Source: an uncultured bacterium (GTDB lineage Bacteria > Electryoneota > Electryoneia > Electryoneales > Electryoneaceae). Taken from it: a DNA stretch of 39,073 nt. The notes under the pieces were generated by a model. That model did not search any database. It was not told the DNA's origin and saw only the letters and a list, made by a program, of their open reading frames with translations. A program made the translations under genes and the position numbers. The DNA is taken from assembly GCA_913009835.1 (NCBI GenBank), contig CAJVXH010000008.1, positions 1 through 39,073 on the forward strand, read 5' to 3'. This document shows, one piece after another, positions 16,656-24,314 of this stretch (the first letter of the stretch is position 1; the number at the start of each line of letters is the position of its first letter).

Positions 16656-18467
16656 ATGACGTCGCGACGGTCAAACGCAAACCCCTCTTCGCATCGCCCC
16701 ATCTCCCGCATGCTCGGCCTGTTGATGGTGTACGCACCTCGTCAGTCAATTCTGTATCTCGTTTTTTCCATCTTCCGTGGCATACTTCCACTCATTCAGT
16801 TAGTTCTCTTCAAATGGATAGTTGACAGTATTGTCCTCGCTGTCGAAATGCCCGACCCGACCGTGGGATTGCCGGCGGTAATGGGATATGTCATCGCCGC
16901 AGGTGTCACTTACTGGCTGTTGGTGAGTTCGACCACCGTTGACAATTGGTTGCGACAACTGCTGGTGCAACGTTTCACCGACCACCTCCAGGACAAGATT
17001 CACCGCAAGTCAATCACCGTCGGCCTCGCCTATTACGAGAACAGCGAGTTTCGTGACAGCCTCCACCGTGCGCAACGTGAGGCGCTCACTCGTCCGGCCC
17101 GTCTCATCCAGGAAGCGGGCAGCCTTTTTCAGAATACGATTTCACTGATTGGCGTCGCTGGATTATTGATCAATGTCCATTGGTTACTAGGTCCTGCGCT
17201 GGTGTTAGCGTCCTTGCCGGATGTTTTCCTCCGTCTGCATTTCTCCCGGCGCTGGTACAAGTGGGAACGTTCCCGAACCCAGGAAGAGCGGCGCGCACGA
17301 TATTCGAGCTGGGTGTTAACCAGCACCTACTATGCGAAAGAGCTTCTTTTATATGGGCTGGGTGATTTATTCAGCGAACGTTTCCGGGAGCAACGCCAGA
17401 AGTTGCGCGAGGAGAAGCTGGACCTGGTGTCCCGGCAATCAAAATTTGAGCTCGTCGCGAAACTCTTCTCAGCCTCGGTGATTCTAGGTCTCTACGCCTT
17501 CGTCTCCTGGCATGCCGTCGTCGGGTCCATCACTCTCGGTGCCTTAGTGCTGGTGATTCATGGGTTGGCGCGTGGCGGGTCAATGCTCCAGCGAGTGCTG
17601 GCCGGCATAGCTGCCATGTATCAGAACAACCTCTTCCTCAGCAACCTGTTCGAGTTCATTGACCGGGAATCGTCGCTGAGCACTCCTGCCAAACCTGCAC
17701 CCATACCTTACCGCATCACCAAAGGTCTGACGGTGGAGAATGTGTCATTCCGTTACCCGAACCGCTCAGACTGGGCCCTGCGCGATGTCTCTTTTGAGTT
17801 GAAACCATCCGAAGTACTGGCAGTGATCGGGACCAATGGGTCGGGCAAGACTACTTTGGTCAAGCTACTGACCCGATTGTATGATCCCACCGAGGGCCGC
17901 ATCACGCTGGACGGTAGGGATCTGCGCGACTATGATCCAGATGAGTTACGTCGTTTGTACAGTGTGATATTCCAGGATTTCGCCCGTTTCCACAGTTCCG
18001 TACGGGAGAATATCGAGCTTGGGGACGCTGGTAGAGAGCTGCGATTTGATCGAATAGAGCAGGCCGCCAAGGATGCCGGGGTTGAGGATTATGTGCAGCA
18101 ACTTCCCCAAGGCTACCAGACTATGCTCGGCACCTGGTTCAAGGATAGCGTGGACTTGAGCGAAGGTGAGTGGCAGCGCTTGGCGCTGGCCCGCGCATTA
18201 GTACGTCCCTCGCAGATAGTGATGCTGGATGAGCCTTCCAGCTCGTTGGATGTGAAGAGTGAGTATGCGTTGGTTTCACGTTTGCGTCAGGTGTTGAATG
18301 ACCGCGCGGCTATACTTATCAGCCATCGTCTTTCAACAATAAATTCAGCCGATCATCTATTGGTGTTGGACCACGGTCAAGTCACCAACTATGGAACGCC
18401 AGATGAGCTGCTGGCTGGAGATGATAGCTTTGCTGAGCTGCTCGACTCTCATCACAGCGCGACTTGA
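16656..18467 (+). CDS. ABC exporter, fused membrane and ATP-binding domains
   Basis: A 603-residue half-transporter that would act as a homodimer in the inner membrane. Residues about 20-330 form the six-helix exporter domain. The ATPase follows with Walker A GTNGSGKTT (residues 392-400), signature LSEGEWQRLALARAL (about 505), Walker B IVMLDEPSS (Asp525, Glu526) and the switch ISHRLST. The signature has SEGEW where SGGQ is usual, a variant found in many peptide exporters. There is no N-terminal C39 leader peptidase, so a leader, if removed, needs another protease, and the S26-like domain at 10.2-11.8 kb is a candidate. The start has a GGAG ribosome-binding site. Given the upstream genes, its cargo is likely the 54-residue peptide or its product. 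Confidence 0.9.
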   Translation: MTSRRSNANPSSHRPISRMLGLLMVYAPRQSILYLVFSIFRGILPLIQLVLFKWIVDSIVLAVEMPDPTVGLPAVMGYVIAAGVTYWLLVSSTTVDNWLRQLLVQRFTDHLQDKIHRKSITVGLAYYENSEFRDSLHRAQREALTRPARLIQEAGSLFQNTISLIGVAGLLINVHWLLGPALVLASLPDVFLRLHFSRRWYKWERSRTQEERRARYSSWVLTSTYYAKELLLYGLGDLFSERFREQRQKLREEKLDLVSRQSKFELVAKLFSASVILGLYAFVSWHAVVGSITLGALVLVIHGLARGGSMLQRVLAGIAAMYQNNLFLSNLFEFIDRESSLSTPAKPAPIPYRITKGLTVENVSFRYPNRSDWALRDVSFELKPSEVLAVIGTNGSGKTTLVKLLTRLYDPTEGRITLDGRDLRDYDPDELRRLYSVIFQDFARFHSSVRENIELGDAGRELRFDRIEQAAKDAGVEDYVQQLPQGYQTMLGTWFKDSVDLSEGEWQRLALARALVRPSQIVMLDEPSSSLDVKSEYALVSRLRQVLNDRAAILISHRLSTINSADHLLVLDHGQVTNYGTPDELLAGDDSFAELLDSHHSAT

Positions 18468-19460
18468 TCAGGATTCGCCATCCCCACCCTTATATAGAAA
18501 CCGCCCGATGAGGTTGACCCATTCGGTGAATTCGCCATCCTGATCCTGGTTCTTGGCCAAAACTCTATCCAACGCGTTCAGTTTGGAGTCGATCTCGTCC
18601 AGGTAATACAACACGAACGCTTCCCGTGTCATCGGAACAACCGGGCTGCTGTTTTCAAGCTGACCCTGATGACTTAGTACGAGGTGTTTGAGCTGTACTG
18701 CGGTGGATTCATCCAGCTCCTCTACGTCGTCCATCTTCCTTTGAATGAACTCCGCGCCCAGCACTATATGACCTTCCAGACGACCTCGAACGGTGTAGTC
18801 GATCAAGGTGTCCGCTGTCAATTCCCACAGCTTTCCGATGTCGTGGAGGAAGGCACCTGCGGTCAGCAGGTCACGGTCCAGTTGAGGATAGTGATCGCAC
18901 AGTTTTACGACCAGGCCTACGATTGATGAAGTGTGTTCGAGCAACCCGCCGAGATAACCGTGATGCCACATTTTGCCTGCTGGGGAGAGTGTGAAATCGG
19001 CCATCAGCTCCTCATCAGCCAAGATCTCATCGAGTAGTTTTTTGATGCCTGAATGTTGAACTCGACCCACTGCCTCGTGGATAACCTTCCAATCCTCTTC
19101 AGGATCATGATCACTCTTCGGGACAAACCTGTCGATCTCATACTCGTCTGCCGCTGTCACCGGACGTATCAAATGCAGCTTCAATTCCAGCTTGCCCTGG
19201 TATTCTTGCGGGGTAGCGCGAATCTTGACAATGGTCCCGACGGGCAGTGCTTTCTGAAAGGTCTCCGCGTCATCCCACAGATTTGCCTTGATGTGATCGG
19301 TACGATCTGCGAGGTCGAGAAGCAGGTATGGTTTGTTGTCACGGGTGGTGCGCAGCTCAGATTTGCGCACGACGAGAAAGGTGTCCAGCTGGTCGCCAGG
19401 TGCGATTTCTCCGAGGAACGGCCAGTCATATCTCGGACCGTCAGGTGTGGTATCAGTCAT
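18468..19460 (-). CDS. YhaM/Cbf1-like 3'-5' exoribonuclease (OB-fold + HD domain)
   Basis: A 330-residue protein. An N-terminal OB fold (about residues 15-110: LDTFLVVRKSELRT, YLLLDLADRTDHIKANLW) precedes an HD hydrolase domain with HHGYLGGLLEHT, FLHDIGKLWEL, GHIVLGAEF and LVLSHQG supplying metal ligands. This two-domain order is that of YhaM, a 3'-5' exoribonuclease acting on RNA and single-stranded DNA. It converges with the ABC exporter with no spacer: the stop codons are adjacent (18465-18467 and 18468-18470) and no terminator lies between, so the two transcripts must overlap. Upstream it is flanked by R1 copies. Confidence 0.85.
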   Translation of the reverse strand: MTDTTPDGPRYDWPFLGEIAPGDQLDTFLVVRKSELRTTRDNKPYLLLDLADRTDHIKANLWDDAETFQKALPVGTIVKIRATPQEYQGKLELKLHLIRPVTAADEYEIDRFVPKSDHDPEEDWKVIHEAVGRVQHSGIKKLLDEILADEELMADFTLSPAGKMWHHGYLGGLLEHTSSIVGLVVKLCDHYPQLDRDLLTAGAFLHDIGKLWELTADTLIDYTVRGRLEGHIVLGAEFIQRKMDDVEELDESTAVQLKHLVLSHQGQLENSSPVVPMTREAFVLYYLDEIDSKLNALDRVLAKNQDQDGEFTEWVNLIGRFLYKGGDGES

Positions 19461-19463
19461 AGT

Positions 19464-19563
19464 ACGTCATCCTGAACGAAGCGTTTGTCATCCTGAACGA
19501 AGTGAAGGATCTCTCTTTTGACTCATCGTCATCCTGAACGAAGTGAAGGATCTCTCTTTTGAC
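19464..19563 (+). repeat. R1 repeats, three direct copies (left side of the GIY-YIG gene)
   Basis: A truncated R1 (from 19466, ending GAACGAAGCG), then two near-identical copies about 42 bases apart (about 19487-19522 and 19528-19563), each followed by CTCTCTTTTGAC. They lie between the YhaM-like start and the GIY-YIG stop. The matching inverted copies are on the other side of that gene. Confidence 0.88.
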
Positions 19564-19565
19564 TT

Positions 19566-19874
19566 CTATAAATCATTACCGAACGGCAATGAAATAGCGT
19601 AATCATCCCAGTCCGGATTCCCTTCTTCAATCAAGTTGATTTTCTTTTCTCGCCGCCAACCCTTCAGGGTCTTTTCTGCTTTGATCGCATCGATTGCGGT
19701 CGGAAACTCTTGATAGTAAACGAGTCGGTCCATCCGGTATTTTTTGGCAAAACCTTCGACCAAACCGTTTTTATGTTCTTCCATTCGTCGATGAAGATTA
19801 TTGGTCATGCCGATGTAAAGACCTCGCGTTTTGTTAGTGAGGATATAGACGTAGAATCGGCGGATTGAAGGCAT
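19566..19874 (-). CDS. Small GIY-YIG family endonuclease
   Basis: A 102-residue single-domain protein: FYVYILTNKTRGLYIGMTNN shows the GIY-YIG pair (YVY...YIG), followed by the catalytic Arg in LHRRMEEHKNG and a conserved Glu further on. It belongs to the YhbQ/UPF0213-like group of small stand-alone nucleases, whose substrates are mostly unknown. It lies between inverted R1 copies (plus-strand copies left, minus-strand copies right), an arrangement like a transposable unit or a RAYT-type gene with its REPs. The ribosome-binding site is weak and the start assignment moderate. Whether it cuts R1 is untested. Confidence 0.85.
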   Translation of the reverse strand: MPSIRRFYVYILTNKTRGLYIGMTNNLHRRMEEHKNGLVEGFAKKYRMDRLVYYQEFPTAIDAIKAEKTLKGWRREKKINLIEEGNPDWDDYAISLPFGNDL

Positions 19875-19894
19875 ATTATTTTACCAAAATCAAT

Positions 19895-20008
19895 GAGAGA
19901 TCCTTCACTTCGTTCAGGATGACGTATTTAGTGTTCAGAGCGACGAACATGACGTTCAGGATGACGTATTTAGTGTTCAGAGCGACGAACATGACGTTCA
20001 GGATGACA
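19895..20008 (-). repeat. Inverted R1 and a 42-bp direct repeat (right side of the GIY-YIG gene)
   Basis: An inverted R1 (19895-19924) is followed by two direct 42-base units starting at 19912 and 19954, with the 5' part of a third from 19996. The unit is GTTCAGGATGACGTATTTAG, then TGTTCAGAGCGACGAACATG and AC. Part of R1 has thus been captured in a short tandem duplication. Bases 20009-20060 show nothing notable. Confidence 0.88.
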
Positions 20009-20060
20009 CTATCCTTGCCTGTATTGGCTTTTCCTACACTGTTGCAATAAGGTCAACACC

Positions 20061-20194
20061 GAGATCCTTCACTTCGTTCAGGATGACGAGTATGCCCCAT
20101 GATGATGACGAGTATGCCCCATGATGATGACGAGTATGCCCCATGATGATGACGAGTATACCCCATGATGATGACGAGTATGCCCCATGATGAT
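20061..20194 (-). repeat. Inverted R1 followed by a 22-bp tandem repeat, five copies
   Basis: An inverted R1 ends at about 20086 and runs into units starting at 20085, 20107, 20129, 20151 and 20173. The 22-base unit reads GACGAGTATGCCCCATGATG plus AT, with one G-to-A change in the fourth copy. With the preceding element it fills most of the 335-base gap between the GIY-YIG gene and the small membrane protein. Confidence 0.9.
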
Positions 20195-20209
20195 TGTGTG
20201 CTGAGCCAG

Positions 20210-20392
20210 TTACTCCTCTTCCGAATCCAGTTTTTCCAGCGCCTCCATCTGTGTTTCCAGATCCTCAAGACGCTTTCCCACGGATTCGATATCATCATCC
20301 AGCCCATCGCTCATCTTCCGCAACAGCTTCAGCAACCTCTCCAGGGTGACCAGGGAAATGGTCAATGCTATGATGAGAACAAACGTGCTCAT
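20210..20392 (-). CDS. Small membrane protein with a coiled-coil tail (60 residues)
   Basis: One N-terminal hydrophobic helix (FVLIIALTISLVTLERLLKL) is followed by a highly charged heptad-patterned tail (about residues 28-60) likely to form a coiled coil. I do not recognise a family; it is not a clear PspB. Its ATG (20390-20392) overlaps the TGA of the threonine aldolase gene in an ATGA, so the two are translationally coupled. That overlap, the organised sequence and the absence of a competing gene support it being real. Its function, and whether it relates to the aldolase, are unknown. Confidence 0.6.
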   Translation of the reverse strand: MSTFVLIIALTISLVTLERLLKLLRKMSDGLDDDIESVGKRLEDLETQMEALEKLDSEEE

Positions 20393-21426
20393 GTTCTTGC
20401 CGAAATTATTTCATGGAAGATTTGCAACGCCTCGTCGATACCTGCATCGTCGACATCAAGATGGGTGACCAGGCGCATGCGATGCTTGTCAAAGGCAATC
20501 GTGCCGACTCCCCGTTCGGCGAGTTTATCCATCATCTCCAGGGCAGACTCATCCTGGAAACTCAACCAGAGGATGTTGGTCTGCACTCCATCCATATCCA
20601 CTTCGATCACATCGTATTTGTTTAATTCGTCTGCCAGACGCTTTGCGCGAGCGTGATCATCACGCAAGAGTTGTCTATTATTTTCAATGGCATACAACGC
20701 CCCGGCAGCGACAATCCCCGCCTGACGCATGCCTCCACCGAGCCGTTTCCGCCAACGGTGCGCTTCATTGATGAACTCTTTTGTCCCCGCGACCATACTT
20801 CCAATCGGCGCGCCCAATCCCTTGCTGAAACAGACGGAGACCGTGTCGGCATAAGACGCCCAGACATGCTCCTCAACGCCTGATTCTGCTGCCGCATTCC
20901 AGAGTCGGGCACCATCCATGTGAATGAACATTCCGTGCTCGTCCGCCAGCTTTCGGTGTCCGGCAATGGTATCCAATGGCCAGATGAATCCACCTCCGCC
21001 GTTCGTTGTGTTCTCAATTTCGATAATGCGGGAAGGGGGGAAATGGTGATCTTTTGGACGGATGCGTGCTTCAACCTCTTCCGGGCTGAACACTCCCCTG
21101 TCGCCTGCCATCGGCCATAATTGCGCGCGTGCGATGACGCTGGTGGCCGCCGCCTCGTAGTTGAAGATGTGTGCTTTTTCGCTACAAAATATTTCGCAAC
21201 CGGTTTCAGCATTGACCGCGAGTGCGAGTTGGTTTGCCATAGTGCCGGAGGGAACAAATATCCCAGCTTCTTTGCCCAGCAAATCCGCCACCCGTTCTTC
21301 CAGGGCTCGAACCGTCGGATCTTCGGCGAATACATCGTCCCCAACCTCGGCCTCCGCCATCACCCGCCGCATCTCCTTCGACGGCTTGGTCACTGTGTCG
21401 CTGCGCAGATCCACTCGGAACATCAT
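20389..21426 (-). CDS. ltaE: Low-specificity L-threonine aldolase
   Basis: A 345-residue PLP enzyme, normal length for the family. It cleaves L-threonine or L-allo-threonine to glycine and acetaldehyde, or runs in reverse. Signatures are DLRSDTVTKPS at the N-terminus, GDDVFAEDPTV, FVPSGTMANQLAL, HMDGARLWNAAA with the PLP-contacting Asp, and CFSKGLGAPIGS with the Schiff-base Lys202. The start is MM at 21426/21423; the second ATG has better spacing to GGGAG. It overlaps the small membrane protein by 4 bases. The outer-membrane protein gene upstream is on the same strand, 16 bases away, so the three could form one transcript. Confidence 0.93.
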   Translation of the reverse strand: MMFRVDLRSDTVTKPSKEMRRVMAEAEVGDDVFAEDPTVRALEERVADLLGKEAGIFVPSGTMANQLALAVNAETGCEIFCSEKAHIFNYEAAATSVIARAQLWPMAGDRGVFSPEEVEARIRPKDHHFPPSRIIEIENTTNGGGGFIWPLDTIAGHRKLADEHGMFIHMDGARLWNAAAESGVEEHVWASYADTVSVCFSKGLGAPIGSMVAGTKEFINEAHRWRKRLGGGMRQAGIVAAGALYAIENNRQLLRDDHARAKRLADELNKYDVIEVDMDGVQTNILWLSFQDESALEMMDKLAERGVGTIAFDKHRMRLVTHLDVDDAGIDEALQIFHEIISART

Positions 21427-21442
21427 TACTCCCTTTCTACAT

Positions 21443-22543
21443 TCACTCCGGTTCGCTGTGATAGATAATCCCCAGACGAACCGTCATCGGTCGTAAATCC
21501 CCAGACAGCATCGTGTCTGTTGCGTCCCCGGTGGGGAACATCATGCCAAAGGAGCCGTACGCTGTCAGTTCCGGACTGAGTATATATGATCCGCCAAAGC
21601 CGAATTGAGCAAATGTCTGGTCGTTGGGATCCTGAAACCTCATGCGCAGACCTGTTCGCAGGCCGATAGTTTCGTTGATCTGCATTTTCCCGGCAACACC
21701 AGCACTCATCAATGAAGACTCGAATTCGGCCCCTTCACCATCCACCTCGACCATGTCCATGTTGTAATACAGGACATCCGTCTCAATCCCGAACCTGCCC
21801 AGATCCCATCCTACACCTGCACGCAGCCCCAGCGCACCGGAATAGTCAATGTCGATCTTGTTTCTCTGATAGCCGACATTGATAGGCCGCTCGACGGTGA
21901 ATTTACCCATCGCAGGAGTCTCCACCGACACCGCCCAGCTCACTATTTCATATTTCTGTTTGATTCCAATTCGTACAAACCAGAGTTGAGGACTGTATAG
22001 GGTATCCCGGTCTGCCGGGTTGATGATTGCGCCCGTTTTCCCCTTGCCGATAATCGGTCCGGCGCTGATAGCGGCGGATAAACCTCTCCCGAAACGACGG
22101 GCGTATGATGCGGTAATCTCTGAATATGATTGACTGTTACGGATCTCTCCGACACGGTTGAAATCTGCACTGGCGTTCAGAACATTCCGGGGTGCATACC
22201 CAAGCGCGAACACGCTTGATGAGAAGCTGTAGAGATAGCCTATCATACCCACACCGGCTTGAGCACCGGATGAGTTCACCTTTGATTGGGTGCTGTAGGC
22301 TCCGCTAATTGTCCCATCGGCATATATCTGGTGACGGTCGACAATCATTCCAGCTGGATTGCTCCACATGCTGAGCAGGCCATCGTCGAGCACCAGCATG
22401 CTGTTAGCGGTGGCGGTGTTTATTGAAGAGCCAGCAGCGAGAAAACTGTTGTACACACCGATCTCACCGGCGAAACTCATCGGAAGGGTGACTGTTAAAA
22501 GAATCAAGGCAGTCAGTGCGGTTGATAAAAGAGCTTTCATCAT
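21443..22543 (-). CDS. Outer-membrane beta-barrel protein (FadL/PorV-like)
   Basis: A 366-residue protein with a signal peptide (about 25 residues, cleavage near FAG). The motif MWSNPAGM soon after the mature N-terminus is the conserved SNPAG of the FadL/OmpP1 and PorV-type barrel families. Alternating-residue strands run to the end, finishing MTVRLGIIYHSEPE rather than in a terminal aromatic. These proteins move hydrophobic compounds across the outer membrane or, for PorV, act in T9SS surface attachment, which fits the T9SS cargo at 12-14.5 kb. I cannot tell which from sequence alone. The start (MMK at 22543/22540) has a weak ribosome-binding site. Confidence 0.75.
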   Translation of the reverse strand: MMKALLSTALTALILLTVTLPMSFAGEIGVYNSFLAAGSSINTATANSMLVLDDGLLSMWSNPAGMIVDRHQIYADGTISGAYSTQSKVNSSGAQAGVGMIGYLYSFSSSVFALGYAPRNVLNASADFNRVGEIRNSQSYSEITASYARRFGRGLSAAISAGPIIGKGKTGAIINPADRDTLYSPQLWFVRIGIKQKYEIVSWAVSVETPAMGKFTVERPINVGYQRNKIDIDYSGALGLRAGVGWDLGRFGIETDVLYYNMDMVEVDGEGAEFESSLMSAGVAGKMQINETIGLRTGLRMRFQDPNDQTFAQFGFGGSYILSPELTAYGSFGMMFPTGDATDTMLSGDLRPMTVRLGIIYHSEPE

Positions 22544-22606
22544 GGTGTCCGATACCAGAATTACTGAGTCCGTTACTCGAATTACTTGAAGTGGTCGGCG
22601 TACTCA

Positions 22607-23183
22607 TCCTGCCTGAGCGTCATCCGCCTGAGCGTCATCCGCCTGAGCGTCATCCTGCCTGAGCGTCATCCGCCTGAGCGTCATCCTGAACGAAGTGAAG
22701 GATCTCGGCGTTGACCTTTGGATAATCCCAGACATAAATGTCTGGGGCACGAAATCGCGTCATCCTGCCTGAGCGTCATCCTGCCTGAGCGTCATCCTGA
22801 ACGAAGTGAAGGATCTCGGCGTTGACCTTTGGATAATCCCAGACATAAATGTCTGGGGCACGAAATCGCGTCATCCTGCCTGAGCGTCATCCTGAACGAA
22901 GTGAAGGATCTCGGCGTTGACCTGCATTTCATCCCAGACATAAATGTCTGGGGCACGAAATCGCGTCATCCGCCTGAGAGCGTCATCCGCCTGAGCGTCA
23001 TCCTGCCTGAGCGTCATCCTGAACGAAGTGAAGGATCTCGGCGTTGACCTGCATTTCATCCCAGACATAAATGTCTGGGGCACGAAATCGCGTCATCCGC
23101 CTGAGAGCGTCATCCTGAACGAAGTGAAGGATCTCGGCGTTGACCTTTGGATAATCCCAGACATAAATGTCTGGGGCATGAAC
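22607..23183. repeat. Composite VNTR: five R1-R2 modules joined by a CGTCATCC(T)GCCTGAG spacer
   Basis: Five R1 copies (starting near 22680, 22791, 22886, 23015 and 23110) each lead through CTCGGCGTTGACCT and either TTGGATAATC or GCATTTCATC into an R2 palindrome (near 22727, 22838, 22934, 23060 and 23155). Modules are separated by one to five copies of a 15-17-base spacer, so module length varies (about 95-129). It fills the 659-base gap between two outer-membrane protein genes, leaving only about 60 bases at the left. The R2 copies all keep the AA loop and end TCTGGGGCA(C/T)GAA. Confidence 0.9.
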
Positions 23184-23202
23184 GTAACCGCATTCATGTG
23201 AA

Positions 23203-23997
23203 CTAGAGCGTAAAGGCTTCAACGTACACGATTTTCAACGAGCGCCCCATACCTTGTGTCTCAACGCTGGTATTGAGCAAGTCGTACACATCAAACTGAA
23301 TCGCTAAAGATTTGGCGAACGAGAATCGAACGGCCGCGTTCAGATAACCGAATTCACCCTCGCCGAATCCGTCTCCGTCGATATTATCATCGAGTGCCAG
23401 GTCATACTCGGCAACGAATGTCAACTGTTCGTTGAGGCTGAAGTCCACTCCCATGAAACCATCCCAGCCCCGTTGTTCCTGCACTTCGATAGTGTTGTAG
23501 TTAATCCCAGCGTGAATGCCGAAGCCTCCATACTCTGAACGGAAATTCCGCGAAACTACTGCATATGCTCCCGGCGCCTTATAGAGGTAACGTTTCTGAT
23601 CCATGTACCACGGTCCATACCCCTGCATCTGGTAACCAACAGTGATGGCGGGCAGTGTCATGGACTCCTCGATGATCCGATACTTGACCGTGACTCCCGG
23701 TAATTCGTTACCATCGAGCTCCTTATACCCCAGTACATGCTGTCCACCGTAGGAGATGCCGAACATGAACCGGTGAAACAGTCCCACTCCGAGCCCTGCC
23801 TGCAGGCCTCCATCGCCGGCCACACGCATGTCCAGACCATACTGCGCTTGCTTCAGGGTTCCGGCGGTAGGATTGAGCACCAGTTCCTGCATCTCAAGTG
23901 CGGATGCCGGTTCCTGGGTTTGGGCAGATGATGGCAGCACGAACAGACTACAGATGAACATGCAACTCAGAAGTGACAGTAACCCACAGCGTGGCAT
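23203..23997 (-). CDS. Outer-membrane protein, predicted beta-barrel (unassigned family)
   Basis: A 264-residue protein from ATG 23997, chosen for its GGAG ribosome-binding site and the signal peptide that follows (MPRCGLLSLLSCMFICSLFV, cleavage near SSAQ). The mature part consists of alternating hydrophobic strands (GLDMRVAGDG, GYQMQGYGPWYM, VVSRNFRSEYGGFGIHAG, GDFSLNEQ-type turns), ending SLKIVYVEAFTL. The composition is that of a YjbH/OmpA-barrel-like or unclassified barrel. Its function is unknown. The 5' leader contains two overlapping, mutually exclusive hairpins over the ribosome-binding site (see findings). It is divergent from the chaperone operon. Confidence 0.7.
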   Translation of the reverse strand: MPRCGLLSLLSCMFICSLFVLPSSAQTQEPASALEMQELVLNPTAGTLKQAQYGLDMRVAGDGGLQAGLGVGLFHRFMFGISYGGQHVLGYKELDGNELPGVTVKYRIIEESMTLPAITVGYQMQGYGPWYMDQKRYLYKAPGAYAVVSRNFRSEYGGFGIHAGINYNTIEVQEQRGWDGFMGVDFSLNEQLTFVAEYDLALDDNIDGDGFGEGEFGYLNAAVRFSFAKSLAIQFDVYDLLNTSVETQGMGRSLKIVYVEAFTL

Positions 23998-24314
23998 GGA
24001 CAAACTCCAAGTTTGAACTTGTCTGGCGGGTGGTCCGCCGATCCATTGTTGAATATAGTGATAAGGGGAGAGCCCGTGGAAACTGTGTTGGGATAGAGAA
24101 GTATATGTTGGTACCACTCGTCATGGAGGTATTTTAGCCTTGCAACGGGGTGGGCATGGCACTACCTTCCCGCCTTCAGTGACAGACGATAGAGGAAAAA
24201 CTTTGATCCCTTATGCGGGGAGTTCTGGGTCATTTGATAGTCCAACGCGACTCTCAGGGAGTCACGCTGAGTCTTCGCTCAGAATCGAAGACGATCTAAG
24301 GAGATGGAAATCCG
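23998..24314. promoter_or_regulatory. Divergent promoter region between an outer-membrane gene and the chaperone operon
   Basis: This 317-base gap has no dispersed repeat. On the right side two small hairpins lie just before the operon start: GACTC/GAGTC at 24249-24263 and GTCTTCG/CGAAGAC at 24271-24292, followed by AAGGAG at 24298-24303. On the left side are the alternative stems of the outer-membrane gene's leader. No promoter hexamers could be assigned with confidence. Confidence 0.35.

Noticed and set aside
22829-23222. Several repeat-derived reading frames with APDIYVWD, FVQDDA and HPERSEGS peptides
   Set aside because: They are translations of the R1/R2 arrays in both strands and lack start signals. 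Similar frames at 1286-1649, 5578-5910 and 38787-39056 were rejected for the same reason.
24160-24185. Sigma-54-type promoter (TGGCAC) upstream of the chaperone operon
   Set aside because: The -24-like TGGCAC is present but the -12 position is CC instead of GC, so the match is not convincing.
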